Source of the DNA: Paralichthys olivaceus
Taxonomy: Eukaryota > Chordata > Actinopteri > Pleuronectiformes > Paralichthyidae
Length of the DNA stretch: 64,000 bases
Assembly: GCF_024713975.1 (NCBI RefSeq)
Contig: NC_091099.1
Span: forward strand, 12,009,501-12,073,500
Direction: 5' to 3'
The notes below the pieces were generated by a model that searched no databases, was not told the origin of the DNA, and worked only from the letters and a program-made list of their open reading frames with translations. Every line of letters begins with the position of its first letter. Position 1 is the stretch's first letter. Positions 49,223 through 61,439 of the stretch are shown piece by piece. A program made the position numbers and the translations under genes.

Positions 49223-52200
49223 GTCTCTTCTCTCTGATCTGATGACTTCGCTCCCTACACCCACATATAGTCCCAATTGGATGGGCTAATGGCACAGTGG
49301 CATTGGACAGCCAACTGAGATGATGAGAAGTAGAGGCGCTAAGGCTCATTATTATCGTCCTATATGAAGTTGTGTGTTCCTGTCTGGCGGTTGCAAACCC
49401 GCACCACCGCTACACAATGAACTGTGCCCTACTGAATCGAACCATCCCAGAGATGTCGGGAGATCTAGCCTGTAACTCGCCTTTTCTTGCCTCATCCCTT
49501 GTGTGAGTGTGTGTGTGTGTGGCGGTACAGTACTGTGGGCCTCTGTGGGACCTTGAGAGATCCGACTTGACAGATATTAATTTCTCCTCCATCGTGACGT
49601 CACTCGTGTAGGCGGAGCAGGAGTATGTGCATGGTGTGTTTGGTATGTGAGCATGCATGTGTGTGTGTATTAGAAACAGAGGGAGATAGACCGAGAGAGT
49701 ATAGCGCCTACATCATTAAAGAGGCTTTTGCTGTCCAGATGCATTAATACCTCAACTCTTGCTTTTAAATCCTCTGATGTATTCTAATGTACTCTAATGT
49801 ATTCTGATGCAGCGCTGGGGCATGGCAGTGTTTTAATAGAGTTTCTGATAGAGTCTGCCTCCAGCGTGTGCTCACCAACACACTCTCGCTATATACTCCC
49901 CATTTCCCCTCTCTATGTTTCTATCTCGGCCTTTTCCTCTGCTTCCACTCTCTTTTCATTTTCTCCAGCTTTATCTCATTTAAAGATACGACCAAGCTTC
50001 TCTGGCTCTGTCTCTGACTTGTGGCTGGGGGGACGGAGGATAGTTGCCTTCACAGCAATCAGAGAAAACAAAGAGGAACTTTAGTGATGCTCTCATTATT
50101 TAACCATGAGCAGGCTTTTTATTCTCCCCCAGTCTTGTTTGGTCCCCTTCGTGTAAAAATTACCGGAGTAAGCATTATCTGGGCGGAGGAAAGATTGCAC
50201 GAGCACAAACCATCATGCACGCACACATACACAAACACCCATAATCGCACACCATTATAAAACCTCTTAGGGTGTGATTATACCTCTATGCTTGTACCAC
50301 ATCATACCTATAAGCTTGACTTGGCGATAATAAAAGATGCTGAAGTTCGACCAAAAGTGGAAAACGTGGAGATGCAGTAAAAGATCACTTTCTGCTGTGT
50401 CATTGCAATTATTTGCTTACATGGTTTTCACAGAATTTCTCTATTGCTACCCTGTGAAAGAACATTGTTCCATCTGTGGACAGGACCTGGGATTATAAGG
50501 GGAGGCTGGGGCAGTGAGCACTGGGAGACAGCATCCTCCACAGGCAACTAAAAGAAGATTCAGGCCAGATTTGAATATATTTTGTTTTGACTTTGCTACT
50601 TCGTTATTACTGGAATAATTGATTATTATCTGTGGAGTCAGACCTTGTTATCCCTCTATGTTTTCTACCGGTCACATTCGACTTAGAGCATATGGCGGTC
50701 TGTCTATTATTGTCTTGCATTGCTTCCAGTGTTTTTGAACTCTTATATAACGTCACAGACTTATCATCCTCTTACACTGTAATCCAAGCAGCAGAACATG
50801 AAAGATAGTCATTTTTATTTCTACGAAGCAGACTCAGACAGTTATACTTTTCATCACGATTGCCACTGTAATCCACATCATGTCATTGCCATGGAAACAC
50901 ATCCACTCTTTGGAGGTTCGTGCACAAATTCTAGTGCCGATTTCTGTGGAGCAAAACATCTGGCGGGACATCGTTGTTGTGCCAAATGACCACACAAGAG
51001 CACAGATCTAAAGGTGGTTGAATATTCTTTCAACTCAAGCATTTGATCCAAAATCCCTTTCTGTTTGCCACCTACTTGTACGTTCTCCTGAGTATCAGAG
51101 TGTGTTATCCAGCACAGTAATTGCTTTAGTCTGGGAGCAGATTGTTTCCTAATGATGCAGATTGCAACCACTTGAGTGATGAGTGTGTTTGTTGGTTTAT
51201 ATGATGCTTGCTGTGGTCCGTGTCTATCAAAGACCTCATTCATATGAACGTATCGACTCTTAACTAATGAAAAGAGTGGTGAAGCATAATCTGTGCACAT
51301 GCTATACCCTAATCAGGTCATACTTACTTTACACTGTAATGATGCCACTTCATAATGATGTCATCATTTATGCCATATGATGACAGATGATTGGTTTCTT
51401 TGAATAAGTTGTAGATCGTGTCCCAATAATCGTATTGTTTTTTGTGGTTACATAATTCTTGCCATGTGATCATTAATCATTTTTCAATCTATAAAAGCTT
51501 TAGGTTGTGTCTACGGTCATAATACAACACAGAGATGATATTTATATTACATTTATTTATTTATATATAATATAAGTTTTAGATTGCCTCTATTATTTGT
51601 GCAGACCTCTTGGCTAAAAGTGTTGACCTTTGACCGATCAGATCCAAAGGTTAATCATCATCTCCCTCCCGCACACACACACACACACACACACGCCTTA
51701 TGGTAGCAAAATGGGGATCATTTATCAATTCAGTAATCTTCATTTAAAGTGGAGATGAGATGATGAACTAATCAATAATCAACTCAGTTGTTCACCCAGG
51801 TGGAAAATAAGAATTCTGCTATAATATTTATATGTTTCAGATGCTTCCCCAATAATTGCTTCTTTGTTATTAAATGCTAATTAGTTTTATATCTCAGGCT
51901 TCCAAATGAAACAATAACTCTTTGACTGAACCACTCAAAATCTATAAACCCGAAACACAATATTGCTTTGTATTAAGGAGCCAGAAGAAAAAGGTAGGGA
52001 ACCAATAGATCACTTGATTATTAGAAAATTAATCATGAAAGATTCGGATCTTTGAATTATCATTTAGTCTTTTGTAAATATAAAGAAGCTAAATATTCAC
52101 TGTTTGTGCTTCTGGCAGTTTTATATCATTGTAATGAAATTGTATAATCAAAACAAGTCTCTGATTCATCATCTTGAGTTGTGACAAAATGTGTTTTAAC

Positions 52201-53024
52201 ACCATTTAATTATTGACATTTTTCAACAGATTTACAAACATTGAAAATGTTGTTGTCTGAAGTGTCAACTTCGTCAAAAATATTTTCATCCTGGACACAT
52301 ATCCTGAGTTTCAGCCCTGCGACTTGTCACCGGACACATACAGTCCCTCGACCCCCACTCCCCCACTGCAGCCACACATCTGCTTCTTCCTTCATGAACC
52401 TCCTCACACTCTGCACAGTTGATGACCTGCCACTGAGATAATGACAGAGCTTTGAAGGTCAGCGGCGATGACTGATAGCTTTCTCCTCCTATAGCCATGG
52501 TAGTGGACAGATGCTGAGCCTGGAGGACGGAACATCCTCCGGTGGCGGACAGGAAGTGGAGGGAACCAAGAGGGAGGGACCCAGCGAGTATGAGATCACC
52601 CTGGAGAATAAAAACAAACAGGTATGTGTTTTTTATTTTTTAAGTGCATGTGAGGCCCTGCAAGCATGTGATTGGACGGACCCCTCTACCTGTTTAAGTT
52701 TGAGGAGGTGATGATGGATGATCACCTGACAATGTTTCTTGCCTGACAAAAGACATTTCCATTCAGTTCTATTTCCGTCTCTGTTGACATGACAAAAAGC
52801 ACCAGCGACTCCAGTGCCACGGCGACAGGAACACAAAATGCTAGGTTGTCATGGCAACAGCTAATAACTGCTCCTGGCGGCTGGAGATTGGAGAGTCCTT
52901 ATTTCTTGTAGCAAACTGCTGAAGGGTCCGTCGCCGCCACTGCCTTCGTTGCTGCAGTGTGCTCACACAAGCGTGTATCTGTGTGTGTCCGTGCGCTTTC
53001 TGTGGGTGTGTTTTTGCGTTTGCA

Positions 53025-53077
<53 letters not shown>

Positions 53078-53081
53078 ACAG

Positions 53082-53145
<64 letters not shown>

Positions 53146-56110
53146 ATACACACCCCGGCACATGTGCGGCTGTCCTCTTTTTCTCCCTCTCTGTCTCATC
53201 TTCCCTCGCCTCCCACTCTTCCCCCGCCCTCCCTCGTTTTTCCCTCTTGCTGAAAATTTCGGATGCTGAGATTTTTTGGGGCTGAGCTGCTGCTGCCAAC
53301 AAACAAAACAGAAATAGGGTTGTGCGGGTGTTTAATTTCCTATTCAGTTTCCCAACAGCACCTTTATCACAGCATATCCATCCTCCTTCCCATTGTCTCT
53401 AAGCCACTATTAGCAGTTGAATGATGATAGATTTGTTTTATCTTTTGTTGACATGAGTGCAAAATGGTAACATAAAGTTTGCCTGTTGGATGAATACCTA
53501 TTTTTGTCTGTGCTGTTGTGTGCTCACTCTTCCAGTGTCTTCTCCAAGTTACACAGCCTTGTAAACATATTTTGATACCTAAACTTACTCCTCCTCACTC
53601 GCTTCCCTTTCTTCAGATAGAAGAGTTGGAGCAGAAGTACGGAGGCCACCTCATAGCAAGGCGGGCGGCCCGCCGCATCCAGACAGCCTTCCGTCAGTAT
53701 CAGCTCAGCAAAAACTTCCAGAAGATTCGCAACTCGCTGTCGGAGAGTAAGTTGCCCCGCCGGATCTCCATGCGCCTTCCCAGCCCTTCAGGCCGCACCC
53801 GGAACGCAACCCAGAGACACAGTTACAGTCTGCACCCAGGAGGAGGACAGATACCTCTGCGCTCCAAAACTCCCCCTCCTCCGCCATGTCGGTCCACCTC
53901 TCTGCCCCCGTCTCCTGCATCGGCTCCAGCAGCCGCTCCCTCTCCTGCCCCGACCACAGCTCCACCGCCAACGCCTGGACCCTCACTCACACAGCTGGAG
54001 GACTGCTTCAGTGAACAAGTGAGTCTCATTTTGTCTTATGTCTCCCACAAGCTTTACTCTAAATAGGGACGTAGAGTGGTGCAGGAAGTTTCATTAACTT
54101 ATACAATTTGTCATTATTGTAGCAGCTTGGCACTTTGTTCCAGACTCAAGTATCTCAACAACCTTTGCCCTGACATATTCATGCTGCCCTCCTTATGAAT
54201 TGTAATAGCTTTGTGACCTTTTGATGTGTTGCGATGATCAGGTCAAAATTTTAATTTTGCCAAATAGGCCATGGTCTGCTTAGTAGCCAGCCACCATCCC
54301 TGTGCCACTAGCCACCAGCTGGAATCAGTAACTTTTCCACTCCATATTCCTGCTCCTTTGCCTGATTGTATCAATGTTTTCAAGTGTTTTTCTCATTGTA
54401 TCTTTTGCAGCTGCACTCTTTGGCCCAGTCAATCGATGAGGCCCTTCGTGGTTGGAGCCTATCAGAGGGTGGAGAGGGGAAGGGGCTACTAATGGACCCA
54501 GGGGCACTTCGCGCAGCGGCTGAGAGTGCCTGTCTTCCGCGCAGTGCCAGCTCGTTGCTCATGGCCTTCAGGGATGTCACTGTTCACATTGACAGCAATA
54601 GTTCCTACACCATCTCCTCTGCCACCACCACAACCACAACCTCACTGGGCAACACAGGTGGGGGAGAGATGGGCAGTAGAAAAACATCTTTAGGCGGAAT
54701 GGCCGGGGGAGGAGATGGCCAGTTCGCGGAGGAACCAGAATTTCCCGCCCCGCCTCCCAGTGAGGAGCTGGAAATGGTCGATCCGGGTTCGAGGAGGGGC
54801 TCCACAGTGCCAGCTCCGGGAGGAGGAGGGATGGAGGGGGAGAGTGGCTCAGACAGGCTGGGGTCCACTTCTAACTCTGCTTCCACCTCCAACCAGTCGA
54901 ACCAGCAGCCTGCACAGATTTACACCCAGTACCAGCAGTACCACTACACTCATCCTCAGCAAATCCCCGGGGGGCCGAGCCCTGAGGCCTTGCAGGCCCT
55001 GGTCGTCTCTCTGCCCAGGGACCGCTGCCAAGACCCAGCCTCGTGCCGTTCGCCAACCCTGTCCACAGACACACACCGCAAACGCCTCTATCGTATAGGA
55101 CTCAACCTCTTCAATGTGTGAGTGTGCTGGCAACACACACACACACACGCACACAAATTCTAAAATATCTCGGCACTTTTCTGCACCCTCTGGCTCAGGG
55201 TTCAAAGTACACTTATTACTGTTTGTGTCTAACAAATCTTCAACAGACAGGCAAATTGCTTTAATCAGCCGCTCATTAGTGTGTGTGGTCATTGGGAGGA
55301 GCTGCCTTTTCAGTGCCATCTTCCGATGTCATGATGTCTAGATTAAAAAAAAGAGCTGGAGAGGGGGTTGCAGGAAGAAGAGAGGAAAATAGAGACAGAA
55401 AAAGAGGGAGACGGCAATTGAAGAAGAGAGGGAGTCAGGGAGGTCATGAACAATTTTAGAGAGACTAAGTAACTATAAATAGAGTCCACGGTCGGCCTGC
55501 ACTTATTATTAGTTAATACAAATTAAATTAAATTAACTCATATGCATCAGTGACAGTGGATGTGATCCAGAAGTCCAGAGCTAACAGCTTTTGTGCATGA
55601 GTGCACTCTTCTTTTCCTTCTTTTCTCCTTTGTCTTTGTGCAGCTCTTCCCCACACACACACACTTAGACACACGCACACATATGCATACACATTAAAGC
55701 ACCCTTTCCCTTATATAAAGTATTACTCATTTTCTTTGTCACTCAGGCGCCTCACACCTCACACCATCTGCTTGAATGCACAAAAATCATCGCACGCACC
55801 CTGTTAACTCTAACACTATCTGCTTCTCTGCTGTTGGTGACCTGCGGGCAGGAACCCAGAAAGAGGCATCCACTTCCTTATCACGCGTGGCTTCGTCCCG
55901 GACACGGCCATCGGAGTGGCTCACTTCTTGCTGCAGAGGAAGGGCCTGAGCCGACAGATGATTGGAGAGTTTTTGGGCAACAGCAAGCTGCAATTCAACC
56001 GAGATGTCCTCGAGTGAGTCTTATTTTTTAAATATGCAGTCACACATACATCACACAGAAGTATAAATTGGAGTTTGATAACTGAAATCTAAGTGCTGTA
56101 ATACAGGGCC

Positions 56111-56195
<85 letters not shown>

Positions 56196-57300
56196 TTACA
56201 TTGCACACCTGTAATGAATCCAGTCTTCATATTAAAATTATTTGACTCAATCCATTTTGTGTGTTAGTGTAGGGAGCAAAGTTTTCGTGAAGATGATTAT
56301 TTAGCTCAAATCAAGAGTTATTTGTATTAATAGCACTCTACATTGTAGCTGTTATTAAATTGTTACTGCTTCATTAATGGTGATATATTATTTACTCTTT
56401 ATAGATCAGATATAAGTCAAGCACCCCAATATTCTGGAACACACCTGAACCCAAAATGCAACAACTGAGTGAAAAACATGTCATGACAAGTTAACTGACC
56501 TTAATTTGTAAATCTACTGTTTCATTTGCTGTTTCATAAAAACATTTGAGGGACCAGGTGGTGAAGCATTCCTCCTGCACTGTTGTTTGTCCCTTTAGTT
56601 CACCAAAAGCTGCTTAAAATCAATGTATTCACATGTTATTAACATTGATTGATTGTAGAATTGTAGAACCTTTAAACAGGACTCATTAACATTTTTTAGA
56701 ATTGCAGATTTGATTGTGTGTTACAAAGAGAGAACCTCTTGCTGCTGAAATGTCTCCCTGGATTTAAACTGTGAACTGTAAACCAGTTCTGTTTGTTGCT
56801 GTTACTAAAAGATTCAACAAGAGATTTGTTGGACTGACTTTAAAGAATCCAAAAATGTTAAAGTATCTGGCTGTTAGAGCCTAACCACCTCATACGCACA
56901 CAATAACATACACACAGACATACAACCCAGTCGACATGCAGCACATTCATGACAACAAGCATTCACTCAATGCTTTGTCACTCACTCTTTTTGCATCCAA
57001 CCAGTGTCGACAGAGATCCAGGATAGGGAGGCTTTTTGCTGAGGTTGTTGCACAGACTTTAGAAATAGGTCACTGCACGCACGCACACACATACATGCAC
57101 CCGAACATACAGTACACTTACACTTTTCTTCTTGTGCATGCACTTCCTTTATTGCCACAGTCTGTCCTCAGCCTTTCAAGTGCCTCTCTCTTGTCCCCTC
57201 ACTCTTTGCATTTCATTATTTCACCCTCTCATCCCTCTTTCCTTCCCTCTTATGTCCCCCCCTGTCATCAGACCCTTTCTTCTCCATTAATATTTGCACA

Positions 57301-57370
<70 letters not shown>

Positions 57371-60300
57371 ACATGTTGTCTTTATGTGTGTCTTCCAGGT
57401 CAGTGGCTCTGTAAAGGAAGTATGACTGTTAGAGTCAGATTTGCCATCAGCACTTGGGTAGTCATATTTTGTCGAACACGCACCAACACACACTCGCAAG
57501 CTCACCTTCACATCACAGTGACGTACCGCAGCTAAAAACGATCTTGCTCTCCTTTCTCTCTGATTACTCTTTTTTCTTTCTCACTGTCTGTCTCAATGCA
57601 GTTGCGTTGTGGATGAGATGGATTTCTCAGGCATGGAGCTCGACGAAGCCCTAAGAAAGTTCCAGGCTCATGTCCGCGTTCAGGGAGAAGCGCAGAAAGT
57701 GGAGAGACTCATCGAAGCCTTTAGGTGAGACTGTCAACTCGCTCACATGCAGGCCTCGCTGACTTAACGGGCTCTGGCTTCTCGTTTTTTATTACAATTC
57801 AACACAGCAACGGTCCATCACATGAGCAAGGCTTGTATAAGGGCCCTCTGAACTTTTTTAAATGAATGGACCTCTTGCCTGTGGCCACCTATGCAAAACA
57901 GACAAATAAAGAGACATAACCAACCCACAGATTTTGCAGTAAAACAGAAGCAAATGAGTCTTTTCTGATCTCATCTCGCAGCCTTGGGGCAGCAGACACA
58001 TCCAGAATGGCATACTAATAGGCCGACTGCATAGGCAAAGTGTTTAACTGGTTCTGCTCGCTCACTGCGACAGGCTCTGATGAGACCAAAGCCCAGTTTC
58101 ATTAACAAATTACACTGATTGCTTGTAACCTTTGACTAAACTCAGCAGTGTTTGATTGTCAGCCAATCATAACAAGAGATCTGAGCTGCAGGCAATCAGC
58201 GTGCATTTCATCAGGACAAAAATAGATGCTCTATTTCACAAACTTCCTCCCCTGGATGACAGTCCGTGGACAAATCTTTCATGGGGGCTGTTTGCGTGTG
58301 GTGAACACTGAACAGCTGAACAGCTTCTGTTTCCATCCAAAATCACACATAAATATGTAGAAGTGCATGTTTGGTTATCACAAGGTTTTTCTCAGTCTGA
58401 TTTCTCTGCTCAGCTCAATAAAATGTTTGTGCAGACCCACTGAAGATGACACATTTAAATACCAAGAGGACCTTGAGAGACCTTCTGTAGTTTGCATACT
58501 CCATTTATGCCTTTGAACAGACAGTCTGGCTTTTTGTGTCCTCCACCTGGACAGAAACAGGTTTTATGATGCTGTTTTTTTTGGCTTCTTTGAGGCAAAA
58601 ACAGATGACAGTGACCTGACAAATAAGATCTGCAATTGTTACCTTATCCTTTGGCTGGAACTCTCCTTGAAATGTCCTGGTAATATCCAAAGATTACCCC
58701 CAGGACTAAAAATGCAATAAAAATGTGGTCATTGTTTTCTGTTGAAGCGTAATTGGTTACCCCGCTGTGAACATTTAATCTGCCTCTGCTGATGTGCCGC
58801 TCTTTCCCCTCTGGAAAACCAACAATGTAACCAGAAGGACATGACTTGTGCCATATTGCTCATTTGAACTCCCAGATGTCCTTTTTTCCGTTTTGTAAAA
58901 TCACTAGTACAATATAATGTGAGGAGTGTGTATTTGCTATTTGAATGCATTGCTTGATTTTCCATCTTTCTGCATCCACAATATGTGATTTGAATATGGG
59001 ATTACCCTTTCCTGTCTCTTTTTTGGGACCCTGAAGCTCATGACCAACATTTCTTCTATAAGGATAAAGCTGGTGTCTTTCTATGTTTTTCTTTTGTCTG
59101 CTCGTCTTTCAGTACTTTCCAACTTGTCTGTGTGGCACTCAGCCCAAACCTAATTGTCATTCAGTTGGTCCTACCATGACTTAAACCTTAAAGACTAAGG
59201 GCTCTGTTTTAATGATCTAAGCACAGGGTCTAAATCTCATGGTGCGAGTGCATTTAAGATTTGTCCAAATCCACTTTTGTTAGTTAAACAGTTGGGGGAA
59301 TAAAGACCTTGCACCTTGGTGGATTGCTATGATAATGGTGGATTTTCCAGGTTGTAAGAGGGAACACTTATCTGCAGAGGAAACAGTGTGACTAAGTGCA
59401 TGAGCAGACCATCCGTGTATGTAACAAGTAGAGTGTATGTTCGTTTAACACCTGCCTGTGTAGGTGCATATTACTATGTTGATCATGCAAACTTAAAATA
59501 ACAATAAACTACTGACTTCAGATCAGGTTTGTGCACTGTCTCAAGATAGCATTGCACCAACAATACTTCTGATTGCACCTTATTTTACGACCAACATGCC
59601 CATTGAGGCTCAGATGGGTGCAAGTGCATTTTATATCCAAAGATATAATATGTGACAAATCCCCAGTTCTATTCAAGGTAACAGTACTTTTCTTTTTTGT
59701 CGCCATTAATTCTGTCATATCCACTTGACCTGTAGCTTTATTCATCTCTGCATTAACTTCCAGGGCAAACAACATATGGCGAAGGAAAAACACTCTGCTG
59801 GTCTGTCAGCTAGACAGATGTTTTTTCCTTGCACTGTTTGTATTGGTCACTCACAATAGATCAGGATTTCTCACTGCTGTTGGCTGCGTTACATGAATAC
59901 AACTTTAACACTTCTGTGGCTAAGACAACAACTCCCATGATCCCACGCTGCTTCATGATGTAACCAAAGTACGTCTTTTCTTTAATCATTTTGCTTGAGA
60001 GACCCCTAGAGGCTAAAGACAGTAAAAGACAGAGTAGGTGACTCACATTAGAGGACAATAGCCACAATTGGAAAAACACAATGAATGATTTAGCACAAAC
60101 CCCCCCCCCCAAAAAATAAATAAATAAATATATATATATATATTTATATATATATATACACACATTTAAGAGACAAGAACACTTAAGTACTTATCCTCAC
60201 AAATCAAGTTATATATAAAAAGTTCAAACAATCAATTTCTGCATTAAGAGCAGGATATACCATAGCCATAAGTCAGAAAATCATTAGTCAGTTTCTCGTT

Positions 60301-61386
60301 GGATAGTGGATTTGTCGGGGACTATTTCCAGCTGTGGATTAATAGACATTAACTCAGAGCAAAGGAGATTGAGTGGTGAGCAGACTGTGGATATGCGGGC
60401 ATTACTTTACTTACTAACCACTATATCACCACTGCCAAAGAGGCCATTTTTTAAGTCTATTTGTTTGTAATCAGATTTAGGCAAAACCTACTGGACCTAC
60501 TTGATTATCACAAAACTTGGTGGAGGGATGTGGTTTTGCGATCACTGGGCAGATCCAAGATTTTCTGTTCCCTTAGGGTTAGGGCTAGGGTTCAATATTG
60601 CGAGATATGAAGCTGTTTGATATTTTCACAGATCTTCCAGGGAATACTTCATGGATCTACATGAAAAAAGAAATCATATTTAGGAGACTGTTATGTATGA
60701 GTGTGTGCAATTTGGTGCAGCTTGATTACCTTTAATAGGACTGTTGGGCCCTGGCGTAGATGTGCTCTACTGAGTGCCATTCTAGTTGTCACTTTTGTTT
60801 TACATATACCCAGCGTGTTCTTACTCTAAGCAAGAACTGGTGAAGGAAAAGGAGAAAGGGAACAGTCATGACACTTTTCCCCTCTGCCTGAGATTTGAGG
60901 GCCAATCAGCTAATCATCAGCTAATCATCGGTTAATCACATGGTACTCAATCATACAGGCAGGGCCCCCTGGGTGCAGATTACAAATTCATCAGTGATCC
61001 GAGGCAGCGCTCTCTGTAGCTGTTAGTATATAAGTCAGAGAAGAGTGGGCTTTATCGGGACAGCCAGACATCCGATGCCATGTCTGTTACGTAAGAGTTG
61101 TTATGTCATCTGTGTTGTACTCTTGCCGTGAGTACTTCTTTTATTCAAAGTGGTATTTGTGCCAGCTGGCATGCAACTTTCATATGCAGATATGAAGATA
61201 AGAGATCCGGGAGCTTGTGTTCAAATAAACTTGTTACATAAGACAGAGATCCATGCTTGAAAAATGTGTGAATGAAGCACAAACACACACACATCCAATT
61301 ATTTATTTATTCACTCAACTGTTTGCTCACTCAGTGTATAAATGTGCACACATATGCGCTCACACATCCATGCACACGTCCATTTG

Positions 61387-61439
<53 letters not shown>

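Larger units (their letters stand above)
47518..52494. other. iqsec3 intron 2
   Basis: It holds R1 copies (47596-47675, 47985-48232), R2 copy 2, a TG tract at 48761-48800, a CT-rich tract at 49181-49236, a short CA tract at 51672-51694 and an unexplained Cys/His-rich small open frame at 50798-50989. No further exon is supported. Confidence 0.6.

Noticed and set aside
53518..53616. Upstream extension of iqsec3 exon 4 to an ATG at 53518
   Set aside because: A strong acceptor at 53617 (cccttt-cttcag) joins in phase to exon 3; the upstream part is intronic sequence that happens to be open.
56936..57535. 199-codon plus-strand frame in iqsec3 intron 6
   Set aside because: It runs through the TG microsatellite, is low complexity, and does not reach or match exon 7's frame.
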